Origin: Nemania diffusa
Taxonomy: Eukaryota; Ascomycota; Sordariomycetes; Xylariales; Xylariaceae
Assembly: GCA_038501195.1 (NCBI GenBank)
Contig: JBBPUQ010000004.1
Span: 558,001-622,000, forward strand
Reading direction: 5' to 3'
DNA length: 64,000 nt
Below, piece after piece: positions 1 through 11,299 of the stretch. The notes under the pieces are model-generated. The model was not told the origin of the DNA, made no database searches, and saw only the letters and a program-made list of their open reading frames with translations. The first letter of the stretch is position 1. The number at the start of each line of letters is the position of its first letter. The translations under genes were made by a program, and so were the position numbers.

Positions 1-430
1 TTAACTAAAATATTTCAATGTTTTATAATCTATAATAACAAAAAACAGCTTTTTTTGTTAATTATTTATTAGTTTTAGTTTTTATTTTTTTAGTACTAGT
101 ATTACTGCTAGCAGTTTTTTGTTATAAATATTATAGTTCAATTTTGTATTATGTAAAGTTTTAAAATAATAAGCTATTAAGTGTTACTTTTTTTTGTAAA
201 GCTAAAATATTATTTTTGCAGCTATTTTATTAAAAGCATTAGTTTTTATTTTAATAAATAAGCTATAATTGTAGTAGCTTAAAGTAAAAAATGTAACTAA
301 GTTTTTTTTTAAAAACTCAAAAGCTTTTTTGTATTAAAAAATTTATACAAAAAAAACTTCTTTTTTTGTTAATTAGTTCAGCGGTTTAGTTATTTTGTTG
401 TAGTTTTTTACAAATTTTCAATAAAAGTTA
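1..430 (-). pseudogene. Element D pol: RT connection and RNase H start (broken)
   Basis: Read on the minus strand, about 410-355 gives a stretch resembling the connection between reverse transcriptase and RNase H of gypsy elements (YNKITKPLN, stop, LTKKE, where the family has Y-S-K-I-x-x-P-L-T-x-L-T-K-K). It is followed by a remnant of the F-x-W and Q-K-A-F-E motif near 310-350. The RNase H active-site block, usually T-D-A-S, reads TNAF at 232-243, so the first catalytic Asp is Asn. Several in-frame TAA and TAG codons interrupt it. It is a non-functional remnant that runs off the left edge of the window. Confidence 0.75.
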
Positions 431-559
431 TAAAAACTTAAAAAAAACTATATACTTTTAATAGTAGTAAAAAATTTTTATTTATATATTATTTTAACTT
501 TATTAAAGTTTATTTGTATTTTATTTATACTAATAATATAATTTAAAAATTTAGTTTTA

Positions 560-960
560 GTTATATAAAACTTCGATTTTTTTAAATCGGCTTATAAACT
601 AGCATTTTTTAATTGTTGTAGTACTTTTTTTACATGTTTTTTATATTCAATTAAATTGTCGAAATAAATAAAAATATTATTTACGTAAATACTATAAAAG
701 TTATTTAAATAATTAAACAAAGTATTATTTATATATTTTTAAAACATAAAAAGTTTATTAGTAAACTTAAAAAGTAATATTTTATACTAGTAAGCTTTAT
801 AACAAGTACAAAAAATAGTTAAGTTTTTTTTGTTTAAACTTATGTAGATTTAATAAAACGTTTGTTTTATATTGATTTTTGTAAAAATTTTCGCTTTAAA
901 AATTTAAAACAGTGTTTTTTTAATTAATAGTAATAAATAGCGATTTTTTTTTGTAAAAAT
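560..960 (-). pseudogene. Element D pol: reverse transcriptase core (broken)
   Basis: Minus-strand translation gives the gypsy RT landmarks in order: KAKIFTKINIKQTFY (family form F-T-K-x-D-I-R-x-A-F), a TFRTRYG-like block decayed to TIFCTCYKAY, a decayed L-P-F-G-L-T-N-G-P-A-T-F block reading LLFKFTNKLFMF, and the catalytic Y-V-D-D-I read as YVNNI at 676-687. Both catalytic Asp residues are Asn, a change explained by G-to-A at each first codon position. In-frame stops are frequent. Strand and order agree with the RNase H remnant to its left and the gag knuckle to its right. Confidence 0.85.
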
Positions 961-2450
961 ATTAAGCTTTTAATAATTAATGCAAAATTATAATCTACTG
1001 TGTAGTTTATTTATAAATAAAACAGAAAATACAAATAAAATATCGCTTGGTTTAATAAATCTTTTTTATAAATTGTTTATTAAATATTTTTTTATAGCTT
1101 TTAATTCATTTATAAATATTTTATATAAAAGCAAGTACTTTAAGTTTTTTAGTTTTTTGTTATTTATAAATTCGATATAATAATTTATTTATAAATAGTA
1201 TAAAAATAAAACATTAAAATCTATTTTATTAAATATTCGAAATAAGTTATAATATTTGTTAAAAATAACTTCGAAAACTTTTTATTATAGTTTGTTGTTT
1301 TTTTTTACAAAAAAGTTTTCGACTTTTTTGTTAGCAATAATTTTATTAATTTTATAAATGCTAATAATATAAACATTTTTAGCTAGTTTATTTTATTTTA
1401 TTAAAAATTAAAAAGCTATAGCATTTATATTAATTATATTAATACTTAGTTGTTTTTTATACTATTTAACTTTATTTTTCTATATATAATATAAACTTTA
1501 AATATTAGCTTTTTACTTTTTTAATATACTAAAGTTAGCTTTTTTAGTTAATATATACTATTGCTTTTTTTTTTTTTAATAAGTTTTTTTTTGTACAAAA
1601 AGTAGCTTTTTTTTAAAAGTATAGTTTATTTTTTTTAAACTTTTTTTTTTGAGATTTTTTTGTTTTAATATTTGTATAAAAGTTTTAAGCTTTATATTGT
1701 TAGCTTTAGCTGCTTTTTTTTAAAACTTGCGTTTTTTTTTGTTTTTTTCTAAGTTTGCGTTTTTTTATACTATATTTTAGTTGTAGCTAAAATGTTATAA
1801 CTATATATTAGCTTAATTTATATTAATAGTACACTTTATATTATAGTTAACAAATAAAATAAACAGAAATAAAAGCTAATTTTTTCAACAGTTAAAAAAA
1901 ATATTATATTTTTAAAACTATAACTTTTTTAAAATAAAGTTATTTTATATATTAATAACATATAAAAATGTTTTTTAAAATATATGTTTTTTTATTTTTA
2001 TAATAACTTTAAAAGTTTGATTAATTTTTTGTTTGTTTTATTTGTTATATTTTGTTACACTTTAAAGCATAAACTAAATTAAAAGCAAATTTAAATATTT
2101 TATAATTTATTTAGCAAAAGTAATATTTATATATATATATACATTTGCTTTTGTATTTTTAAAAACATTTTTAGTAGTTAATAATAATTTATTATAACTT
2201 ATAATATAAATATACAAAAAAAACTTTTTTTTTAAATATTTATTTATAGTGTTTAATTTATTAGTAAGTTTTAAAAACACTTTTTTTAAAAAAAAAGTTA
2301 TTTTTTTTAAAGTTAATTTTTTGTTTATACAACGTTTTGTTTAAACAAATTATTTTTTTTAGCTTTTTGTTTGCTCGAGTTATTAAAAAAACATCGATTT
2401 ACAATAGCATTAAAATAAGCTCTTTTATTAACGCTGTTTTTTTTCTTAAA

Positions 2451-2492
2451 ACATTTGCGAAATTAGTACTTAATTTGTTTACAATTGAAACA
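2451..2492 (-). pseudogene. Element D gag: CCHC zinc knuckle remnant
   Basis: The minus strand reads C-F-N-C-K-Q-I-K-Y-stop-F-R-K-C, which has the exact spacing of a CX2CX4HX4C nucleocapsid knuckle with His changed to Tyr (CAC/CAT to TAC) and one following residue changed to a stop. It marks the C-terminal end of Gag. The same motif in copy J is at 46232-46273. The region between this knuckle and the RT (about 960-2450) should hold protease and the linker to RT; I could not identify a protease active site there. Confidence 0.8.
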
Positions 2493-3630
2493 TTTTTCTT
2501 TTATTAATAGCTTATATATTTTTTCCTTTTTTTATATTTATATTTAAAACATAAACTGTTTATTTAAACAGTTATTGTTACAAAGTTTTTTACTTATACT
2601 TACAGTTAAAGTTTTGTTTTAAAATACAGCTGCTGCTTTTTTATTCTTATATAAAACATTGTACTTTTTGTTTCTTATATTAAAAATATATACAATTTGT
2701 ATATAGTATTAAGCATAAAACTTAAACGTTCTGTTTAGTTTTAAATATTTGGATATAGTATTAGCAGTTATATAAACACTAAAGCAGTTTTTAAAGCTGT
2801 TTTTTTATTAATTTTTTATTAGTTTAGTTTTATTTGTAAAACAAACAAAGTTATTTTTAAATTTAATAAATTTGTTAAAAAAGTATTTAATAGAACTATT
2901 TTTTATATATAAAGTTTTAAATTTTGCTTTAAATTTGTTAAAAGTGTTAATATTGTAATAATGTTTATATAAATATGCAAGTAATATATATAATAAAGTT
3001 AAAGCTTCGAAGTATATATTATTTAAATAAAGCTGTAAATATTTAGCTACTTTTTTACTTAAATAAAATTTAATATTTGCTATTTTAATAGTATTATTAG
3101 CAAACTAGTTTTTATTAGTTGCTAAATAATTTTTTATATTATAATATTATACTTTAAATTTTACGTTATTTTTATCGGAGTTATTATAAAAAGTAAAAAC
3201 TGAAATTTTAGCTAACTTGTAAGTTTTTTTTTCAGTTTAATTTAATAATGCACTAGCTCTGCAATCTCTAGCTAATAAATTTACTACTTGCTAGTTAATT
3301 TTGTTAATTTAATTTTAAAACTAAAACTTTTTTAACTTTAAGTTTGCTAACTTAGTAAAAAAGCGATTTAATATAGCTTAATTATTAAATATAAAACAAT
3401 TAAAGTTTATAGCTAATATTTTTACTTTTAATTAGCTAATAGTTACTAAAACTTGTTTTTTATTAATAAAAAAGTTATATTATTTAATTAAATCATCGAA
3501 TTAATTTTTACTTTTTCGTAAAAATTTATAAAAGTTATTTATTTGTTAGTATATAGTAAAAAGTGCAAGTAAGCAAAACTTAAATTTAGTTTATAAAGCT
3601 TTAAGCTTTTTAAGTAGTTGCTTAAAGCTA

Positions 3631-3837
3631 GTACAGTTTATTAACCTGTTGAAATAAAGAATAGCTATTTAAACTTCGTTGATTTTTTTTAAGTTCGTTT
3701 ATAAAGTCTATATATCGTTTATTTGCAAAACTAAGTTTTTTACATTGTTTATAAAATTTATTAACTGCTTTATTGAAAGCTTTATACAGGTTTTTTTTTT
3801 TATTATTTTTTGCAGTATAGGTTCGGGTTTTTGTACT
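3631..3837 (-). pseudogene. Element D gag: 69-codon stop-free remnant
   Basis: Between TAA at 3838-3840 and TAG at 3628-3630 the minus strand is open for 69 codons. The translation is rich in Lys, Asn, Phe and Tyr with a run such as FNKAVNKFYKQCKKLSFANK. It lies between the LTR and the zinc knuckle, where the N-terminal half of Gag should be, and it has the charged, helical look of a Gag protein. I see no recognised domain. The plus-strand frame covering the same bases (3679-3861) is most likely an antisense shadow. Confidence 0.5.
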
Positions 3838-4146
3838 TTAGAAGTTAGAGTTAATCGATAAGTTGCAGCGAGCTTTGCTTTAAAAAGTTTTGTTAAGTCT
3901 AAGAAATGACTTTTTTAAATTACTTAGTTCGAAATGAACTTTTTTGCAAGCTTAAAACTTGCTACTTATGTTTTTTACTATAGTATTGTTGTATTAGTGT
4001 TTTATTTTACAAGTTTATAGCTTTTTGTTTTTTTTTTCGGAGTAGGAATATATTTAAAAGCAGTTTTTGTGCTTTGTATAAAAAATACTTAGATTATTAT
4101 ACATTAATATTTGCAGAAAACAGGGCTACTAATTAAATAACTTAAT

Positions 4147-4350
4147 TGTATACAAAAATTTAAGTATAAAAAAAAAAAGAAAAAACAGAAAATTTAGCTA
4201 GTACAAAGTAATAGAAATAAGTAGTGTGTGGGCTGCTTAAAGTAGTAAGCTTTAGTAGTAAGTAAGTTCTGTAAAAAAAAAAAAAAGAGCGAAAAGATTG
4301 CAGTATGTAGCTAAAGTGACTGCATAGCTTGCACTAGCTACTATACTGTA
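4147..4350 (-). repeat. LTR of element D (204 bases)
   Basis: On the minus strand this 204-base block starts TACAGTATAGTAGC and ends in TATACA, consistent with TG...CA termini after a G-to-A change. It aligns without obvious gaps over most of its length to 45080-45283 in the opposite orientation, at the left edge of copy J. The plus-strand left end is TGTATACAAAAATTTAAG. GC content is clearly higher than in the sequence that starts at 4354. Confidence 0.75.
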
Positions 4351-4353
4351 ACT

Positions 4354-5418
4354 TAAATAACTTAATTAAATTAAAATATATATTATTTAAATTTTATTAT
4401 AATATAAACAATATATTTATTTAGTTTTTTTTAAAATATATAAATATATAATATTAAATAATTATTTATATAGTTTAATTTTTTTTTAATAAATTATTAT
4501 TTTAAAAATAATATATTATAATTATAAATAATTTATTTTAAAACTGTTTTATAATTTTTTTTAAAATTATAATATAAACTTTTAATTATAATTAAAATAA
4601 TATTATTAAATATTTTTTAATTAATTAATAAAAACTAGTTAATTAATATTATAATTTAATATATAATTATATATATTTTATATTTAAAAATAAAAAATAT
4701 ATATTTAAATATAATATAAATTATAATTATTAATATATTATAATTTAAAAATTTATTTAAATATTATAAAATAATAATTATTAAAATTTTAAATAATTTT
4801 ATAATAAAATTTATAATAATAGTTTTTATTAATTTTATATTTATTATAAAATTTTAAATATAATTATATATAGTTTAAACTTTATTATTATATATTTATA
4901 TTTAAAATAATATTTATTATTATATATTATAATTAAAAATTTATTAATTTGTTTTTTTTAAATATATAGTTTATATTTTTTTTTATAATTTATATTATAT
5001 AATAATTTATTAATTATAATAAATAAATAATTAATATATAAAAAGTTTATAATATTTTTATTATTTTTATAAATAATTTTTAAAATTTTATAATATTTAA
5101 AATTTTTATTATAATTAATTATAAATTTAAATTTAATTTTTTTATTTATAATTGTTTTAAATAATATAAGTTATATTTAATTAAAAATTAAATTTTTAAT
5201 AAATTATTAAATTTTATTTTTAATATTTATTAAATCAATAAAGTTTTATAATTAATTTAATATATTAAAAATAAAATTAAAACATTTAAATAAATAATAT
5301 ATTTATAATTTATATTATAATAAATAAATTAATATATTTATTAAATATTTATTAATATAATTTATTAAATTTATATTTAAATTATTTTAATTTAAATTAT
5401 TGTTTATAAAATTATAGT
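4354..5418. mobile_element. K1, left segment (unclassified LTR-type repeat)
   Basis: This saturated AT-rich segment is collinear with 8290-8782 plus 16338-16975 in K2; the latter pair is split by element A. The match starts at TAAATAACTTAATT (4354 and 8290). K1 continues at 40258 after a long interruption by G1. I found no readable protein motif here. Confidence 0.75.
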
Positions 5419-5650
5419 TTATATTAAATTAATAATTTAATAAAACTTATATATATATATATTAAATATATATAATTAAAACTTAAATTAAAACTTTTAT
5501 TAAATAATTAAATAAATAAAAAATATAAAAACTAATTAAAATTTATAAAATTTATAAATTTTATATATATATATATATATAAATAATTTATATATAACTT
5601 TAAAATTTAAAAATAAATTTTAAACTTTTATATATATATATATATATAAA
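5419..5650 (+). repeat. G1 left LTR
   Basis: The block opens with TATTAAATTAATAATTTAAT and ends in a (TA)n tract. It aligns to 39953-40257 (same orientation) and, inverted, to 49233-49450 and to 54671-54858 plus 61784-61895. Relative to the right LTR it lacks about 60 bases after position 5590. Confidence 0.6.
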
Positions 5651-5952
5651 GTTTTATTAATATTAATTAATAATTATTAAATATAATTATAAATTAACAA
5701 AATAAAAAAACATAATTAATATTATTTATTAAAAGTAATTTTTATATTTAATTTTTAAACTTTTTATATAATAAAAAAAAAATATAATAATTTTTATTAC
5801 AAAAGTAAAAAATATATCGACTTAAATTATTATATAAATAAAAACTTAATATATTATAACAATAAAATATTATATAATATATTAATTTTGATTTTATATA
5901 ATTAAATAATTAAATAATAAATAAAGTTATAAAAAAACTATTTATTATAATA
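5651..5952. other. G1 internal sequence next to the LTR
   Basis: The first part (to about 5720) matches the sequence just inside the G2 LTR (about 54670 leftward, inverted). Nothing else is recognised; the segment is saturated with A and T. Confidence 0.4.
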
Positions 5953-7022
5953 TAAAAAAACAAATAACTTTGCTTTATATATATATAATTTTAACTGTTT
6001 AATAGTTAAAACATAACTACAAGTTATATAGTTGTAATATAAACTAATATTATACAAGTTATTACTAATAAAGCAATAATTCCAGTCGGTATATTTTTAA
6101 TACAACAGTTAACTTTTTATACTGCTATTACTTTTGTATTAAAAAATCACCGGTTTAAATTTAAGTTGTAATATATATAAAAGTACTTTAAAACAAAACA
6201 TTTTTTTAAAAAAAAATAAAAACTTAATTTTATTTTTAATATTAAATTATATTAACTTTTTAGTATAAATATTATAATTATACAATTTTAAACTATATAT
6301 AAACTATATATATTATATATAAAACTAAAAACTTTTAATTATAACTAGTTTAAAATACTTAAGCTATATATTGTTATATTTTTATAAATAGTTAGTTAAA
6401 AATTAACTGTTAAACTATTTAATAAAAAATATATTATAAAATATTTTTTTATATCATAAACTAATTAATATATAATTATATTTTAATTATATTTTAAATA
6501 TTTTATATATAATATAAATATATTATATAAATATATTATTAAAATAATATATATATATAATTATTATATTATATATAATTTATTTATAAAAACTAATTAT
6601 ATATAAATTAAAACTATATTATTTAATAAATATATTTAAAAATGTTTTAATTTATATATAAATAATATTTAAATATATATTAATAAAACAAGCTTAAAGT
6701 GTGCTATTATATAATTAATAAAATATAAAGTTTAGTTTTTAAAAATTTTCTAAAATGTTTATATTTTAACTGTAGCATTAAAAAAACTTCATTTAAAAAA
6801 TATTTAAATAACAAATTTAAAATTAAATTTTAAAAAAAAAAAAATAGTATAAAAAAGCAAGTAGCTTTGTTTTATATATATATAATTTTAAATATTTAAT
6901 AATTAAAAAGCAATTGCAAATTATATAATTATAATATAAACTAATATTATATAAATTATTATTAATAAAATAATAATTTTAATTAATATATTTTTAATAT
7001 AATAATTAATTTTTTATATATA
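5953..7022. mobile_element. Small insert with ~170-base terminal direct repeats
   Basis: Bases 5953-6122 and 6850-7022 are direct repeats of about 170 bases enclosing about 730 bases. The left copy still has G and C (for example CCAGTCGGTA near 6082), whereas the same sites in the right copy are A or T. G1 is about 1.3 kb longer here than the equivalent part of G2, which fits an insertion. The size would suit a solo-type or TRIM-like LTR element. On the minus strand the repeat reads TDWNYCFISNNLYN, which weakly resembles the end of a gypsy chromodomain. A tandem duplication of a gypsy fragment is an alternative. Confidence 0.45.
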
Positions 7023-7294
7023 ATAATAATAAAATTATTTTAAATAATTATATTTATATTAAAACTTATATTTTTTATTATTTTAAACTATAAAAATTTT
7101 AATAATAAATTTATATATAAAAATATAAATAAAAAAAGAATTATTTTATTTAAAATTTAAAAAAAAGATTAATTTAAAATAATAAAATATTAAAATTAAA
7201 TTAAATAAACTATTTAAAAAAATATATATAATTATAAAGTTTAATATTTATTAAATTATATATAATTAAAAATTAAATATAATTATTTTATATA
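7023..7294. other. AT-rich G1 or unknown sequence
   Basis: I see nothing recognisable. Bases 7290-7294 (ATATA) match 35641-35645 and are read as the target-site duplication of element B. Confidence 0.4.
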
Positions 7295-7350
7295 TATAAA
7301 AGTTATAATATATAATATAAATATAATTATTTTATAAAATAATTATTAAT
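7295..7350 (-). repeat. Element B left LTR, first 56 bases
   Basis: It starts TATAAAAGTTATAATATA and is identical to the first 56 bases of the 35441 LTR except for transitions. It stops abruptly at the K2 boundary. Confidence 0.75.
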
Positions 7351-7545
7351 AAAGTTTATTATAAATAGTATTTATATTTAAATTTATAAAAATATAATAT
7401 AAAATAAATATAATAAATTTATAAAATTAAATTAAAAAAAAAACTTAAAAACTTTTTTTATTTATTTAATTTATTAATATAAAATAATTTTAAAAAATTT
7501 ATTTTTTAAAACTTTTATATTTATTTATATTAAATATTATTATAT
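7351..7545. repeat. K2 left LTR (repeat X)
   Basis: It aligns with 29074-29291 in the same orientation (shared blocks include TTATAAATAGTATTTATATT and AAAACTTTTATATTT). The right copy has about 34 extra bases that look like an internal duplication. Confidence 0.6.
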
Positions 7546-8289
7546 AAAAAAAAATCAATATTTTTAATAATTATATATAATATTTATTAATTTTATTTTT
7601 TTAAATGTTTTTAAATTTTTTAAACTTTTTTAATTTAAAAAATTATATGTTTTTTTTTTTAAGTTTAATATTTTTTAATTATTATTTTAATATTATAAAA
7701 TTATTATTTTAATTATTATTAATTATTTTTATATTTATAGTTTTTTTATTTAATTAAATAGTTAAATTTATTTTTAAATTTATTTATTTAATTTTTTAAA
7801 TAATTTTAATTTTAAATAAATTATTTTTTTATTAAAGTTTTATTTATTATAAATAAATTTTAATATAAAAATTTTATAATAAAACAATTTTTTTTTTTAT
7901 ATTAAATAATAAATATATAATAAAAATAATTAAATATATATTAAAAATTTTTAAAAAGTTTAATTTATATATTAATTAATTAATTTTTTATTTAATTTTT
8001 TATAATTTAATTTATTATTATAAATATTTTTTAAAAAATTTATTAAATAAATAATAATTATTATAAAACTTTAAATAAACTTTATTATTAATTTTAAATT
8101 TTATTAATTTATATTTATTATTATAATATTATTTTATTTATATTATTATAAAATTTATAATTAATTTTATATTTTTATAAAAATATTATTTTATAAAATA
8201 AATATTTTTAACTATATTATTTTTTTAATTTATTTAAATTAAAATATTATTTAATTTTAAAAATTAAAAACTAAACAATTATTTATATA
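7546..8289. other. K2 interior, nothing recognised
   Basis: Almost pure A and T with T-runs on the plus strand. No protein motif, repeat partner or signal was found. Confidence 0.5.
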
Positions 8290-8782
8290 TAAATAACTTA
8301 ATTAAATTAAAATATATATTATTTAAATTTTATTATAATATAAATAATATATTTATTTAGTTTTTTTTAAAATATATAAATATATAATATTAAATAGTTA
8401 TTTTTATAATTTAGTTTGTTTTTTTAATAAACTATTATTTTAAAAGTAATATATTATAATATAAATAATTTTGCTTTAAAGTTTTTTTATAATTTTTTTT
8501 AAAATTATAATATAAACTTTTAATTATAATTAAAAATAATATTATTAAATATTTTTTAATTAATTAATAAAAACTAATTAATTAATATTATAATTTAATA
8601 TATAATTATATATATTTTATATTTAAAAATAAAAAGTATATATTTAAATATAATATAAATTATAATTATTAATATATTATAATTTAAAAATTTATTTAAA
8701 TTTTAAAATATAATAATTATTAAAATTTTAAATAATTTTATAATAAAGTTTATAATAATAATTTTTATTAGTTTTATATTTT
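8290..8782. mobile_element. K2 interior segment, left of element A
   Basis: Collinear with 4354-4850 of K1. It ends at the ATTTT target-site duplication (8778-8782) of element A and resumes at 16338. Confidence 0.75.
8778..8782. repeat. Target-site duplication of A, left copy (ATTTT)
   Basis: ATTTT directly precedes TGTAAAAG, the start of the left LTR. The same five bases follow the right LTR at 16333-16337. Confidence 0.8.
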
Positions 8783-8982
8783 TGTAAAAGTTATAGTATG
8801 TAGTATAAGTGTAGTTGCTTTATAAAGTAATCGCTGATTTTAAGAAGTAGTTATAGTAGATTATTTCTATTTAAGGATTAATTCTGTATGCTATGTTTTT
8901 TTAAGTGCTAACTGGCTAATGCTTGGCTTGTATCTGCTGTATATATAGTGCAGTGTAATGTAGTAGTAGCTGCTTTTTTATA
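8783..8982 (-). repeat. Element A LTR (3' LTR on the coding strand)
   Basis: 200 bases, TGTAAAAG...TTTTTTATA. Compared with the other LTR it has about 30 substitutions, all transitions, and no indel. Every C/T difference has T here, so this copy has lost C on the plus strand while keeping many G. Confidence 0.95.
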
Positions 8983-8998
8983 TTATCTCTTTTTTTTA
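8983..8998 (-). other. Polypurine tract of element A
   Basis: On the minus strand the bases next to the 3' LTR read AAAAAAAAGAGATAA. A purine run abutting the 3' LTR primes plus-strand DNA synthesis in LTR retrotransposons, and its position confirms the minus-strand orientation. Confidence 0.6.
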
Positions 8999-9149
8999 AA
9001 GCGTTAGTTTTTAATGTTAATTAATATTGTTAACTTTGCTATCGTTGATTTATATATTTTTATATTTACAGAATTGGCGTTAAATTTACCGGTTGCGTTA
9101 TATATATTAAGTATATATTCGCTTGTAAATATAAGAGATATTTTTGTAT

Positions 9150-9600
9150 TTTTATAGGTGAATATTTAACTTTTATATTTTAATTGACTTTTATGCGTAT
9201 TTTTGTGTCTTTTTTTTTTTTTCTTTGTATATTTTATAAATTCTGTGGTTATTTTTCGGTTTTTTTTTTTCGGCTTTTTATTAATCAATTATTTATTTAC
9301 GTCTTTATTTTCGTTTTTATTTTTATTTCTTTTTTTTTTTTTAATTTTTTTTTTTTCCGATTTTTTTTTGTTTTTTCGTTGCTTGCTATAATATCGTGGG
9401 AGACTTTTGTTAAAATTTACTCTTTTAATAAGAAGCAAAGCTAGCAACACTTCGATTATGAAATGTTTGTTGGAGAGAACGACGACGACGAAGACCTTTA
9501 GGTTTAGGATGTTTTTAGCACGGAGCTTTGTTTTTAGTGCGTTATTAAAACATATTTTGATTTCTGGGTGTGCTGTTTGTGTGCATTAGTTTTGCTTGAT
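9150..9600 (-). pseudogene. Element A pol 3' end: basic, Lys- and Arg-rich tail
   Basis: Downstream of integrase the minus strand has a run encoding GLRRRRSLQQTFHNRSVAS (about 9440-9500) followed by a long Lys-rich stretch (about 9290-9400), with stops in each frame. A GAC repeat on the plus strand (about 9480-9494) is the reverse complement of the Arg run. A basic tail after integrase is plausible for a gypsy polyprotein. Part of the Lys content may be due to G-to-A change of Arg, Glu and Gly codons. No chromodomain is readable. The plus-strand frames at 9184-9444 and 9407-9589 cover the same bases and look like shadows. Confidence 0.4.
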
Positions 9601-11299
9601 AGTACTAAATGTATTTTGTATATATATGACTATATAGTTTATTTTACTATAAGTTATTTCTGCGATCTGTGATTGCTTGTTGATTTGTATACTAAGATTT
9701 TTAATATTTTTAGATTTTTTTTTTTTTCTTAGATGCTATTTAGAAATTTATTAAATTTTTTTTTAGCTTTATTATATATATAGCGAATGCTTTTTTCTAC
9801 TGTTAAACTAACGCTATTTAAATAATTAACAAATATGCTTTATATTGGGATTGCTATATGTATGTTTTAAAAGAAGCTAATTTTGTTTTGTATAAAACAA
9901 TTTAAAAAAAAAAGTATGTTGTTTTTGCTGTTTTTAACTTTAAATGTTTGGCGATTATTTAAGCTAAAGCTATTATTACTTGCTACTTTTTGATTTTTTA
10001 GCTAAAGATGTTAATTATAAGTTTTTTATATGTTTTTTTTATAATTTATATTTGTTCGGTAGTTTTTAACCGCTTTTTTAATATTTTATTATTAGTTAAT
10101 CTATAGCTAAAAAAGAAGCTTGTTGTGTTTTTGTTGCTATATAGCTAAAGTATAACTGGAATTTTGCCCTTTTTTTTTATTTCGATACTTGTTTTTGTAT
10201 TTTTGATATTAACTTTTCTATGTTTATTAAAATAGCTGTCGATTAGTCGGCGAAGTATTATCGTATAAGCCCTGCTTAGTTTTTTGGTGTAGATCTGCTA
10301 TTTTAAAATAACGTCGGCATTAAGATCACCGAAACTAAAACGATTATTTTGCAAAATCTTTACTTTTATATTATATAATGCTTTTTTAAGCATAAGTGTA
10401 TTAGTCTAGTCGTTTAAGCAACGATAGTAAGTCTATTTTATATATGTTTAGCGATTAGTAAGCTATTATTAATTAGGTTTAATAGCTTTTTTTTTCTGCT
10501 TTAGTAGTAATTTCTTTAAGTTTTAATAAAACTTTTCTTTAGTTTGTATTATATTTAGTTGTTTTTATAAGTCTGCTTACGAAATATTTAATATTTATTT
10601 ATTAACTTATTATTAGTTTTAAATTTTATTTTGCTGTAGCGATTTTTATAAGTTGTTTTTTGATTGTTCTGTAGTTTTTTAGTTTTTATTAACTTTTATT
10701 AGCAGTTTTTTTTTTAAAACTTTTTTTTATTAATATTTGGTATTTGTTTTTTTTTTTAAATTTTTATATTAATAGAGTTTTTGTTAGCTTTTACTAGTAA
10801 AACCTAGTTTTTGGTAGTTTTTTTAGTTTTATTTAATAAACTAGTTTTTTAATTAACTGTTTTTTTTTTTATTATTTATGCTTTTTAATAGTTACTGTAA
10901 TAAAGTATTACTATTTATATTGCTTTTAGTTTTAAGCTAAATTATTTTATTTAATATATAATCTTTTTGTTTTTCATTTATATTTTATAAAAAGAGCTTT
11001 TGTATTAGCTAGATGTTTTTTTAGTTTTTATATGTTATATTCAGTAAGCTAGCTTTTTTACTTTATTAGGTATTTTAGTATGCTTTTGTTTTTTCTATAG
11101 CAGATTATATCTTTTACTATTTATTTTTTCTGTTTATTTTTTAGTTTAGAAAGTACTGATTGCTTTTTGCTTTTTTAATATTTAGTTTATAGTTCTAAAG
11201 ATAATATAAAGAATATATTATATATTTTCAAATATTGCAAAAGCAATTTTATTCGGTATATTTACAGTTTAATCTTTTTTGTGACTTTTATTTTAATAT

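Larger units (their letters stand above)
1..4350 (-). mobile_element. Element D: decayed Ty3/gypsy LTR retrotransposon, cut by the left window edge
   Basis: The minus strand carries, from right to left, an LTR (4147-4350), a gag region with a zinc knuckle (2451-2492), reverse transcriptase (about 600-900) and the start of RNase H (about 190-420). This is the gag-pol order of Ty3/gypsy. Integrase and the other LTR would lie left of base 1. The plus strand is T-rich throughout, so the coding strand is A-rich. Decay is moderate: many G and C remain, but every domain has stops or lost catalytic residues. A second copy of the family is J at 45080-48702 in the opposite orientation, with an LTR of the same 204-base length. 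D adjoins K1 sequence that starts at about 4354, so it probably inserted into K1. Confidence 0.85.

Noticed and set aside
980..1180. 66-codon plus-strand open frame in element D
   Set aside because: It is antisense to the D polyprotein, low complexity (Phe, Leu, Ile, Tyr, Lys), and carries no motif.
3679..3861. 60-codon plus-strand open frame
   Set aside because: Antisense to the better-supported gag remnant at 3631-3837, whose position and strand fit element D.
4134..4367. 14-base direct repeats TAAATAACTTAATT at 4134 and 4354 as a long target-site duplication of a small insert
   Set aside because: 4147-4350 is the LTR of D, shown by its copy at 45080-45283; the right repeat belongs to K (also at 8290), so the match is likely coincidence in AT-rich sequence.
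5560..5660. (TA)n tracts as replication origins or promoters
   Set aside because: They recur inside every G LTR and across the window; composition alone cannot support a regulatory role.
9184..9589. Plus-strand open frames rich in Phe (9184-9444, 9203-9391) and one of 60 codons (9407-9589)
   Set aside because: They are the T-rich complement of a Lys/Arg-rich minus-strand tail of element A; the element is coded on the minus strand.
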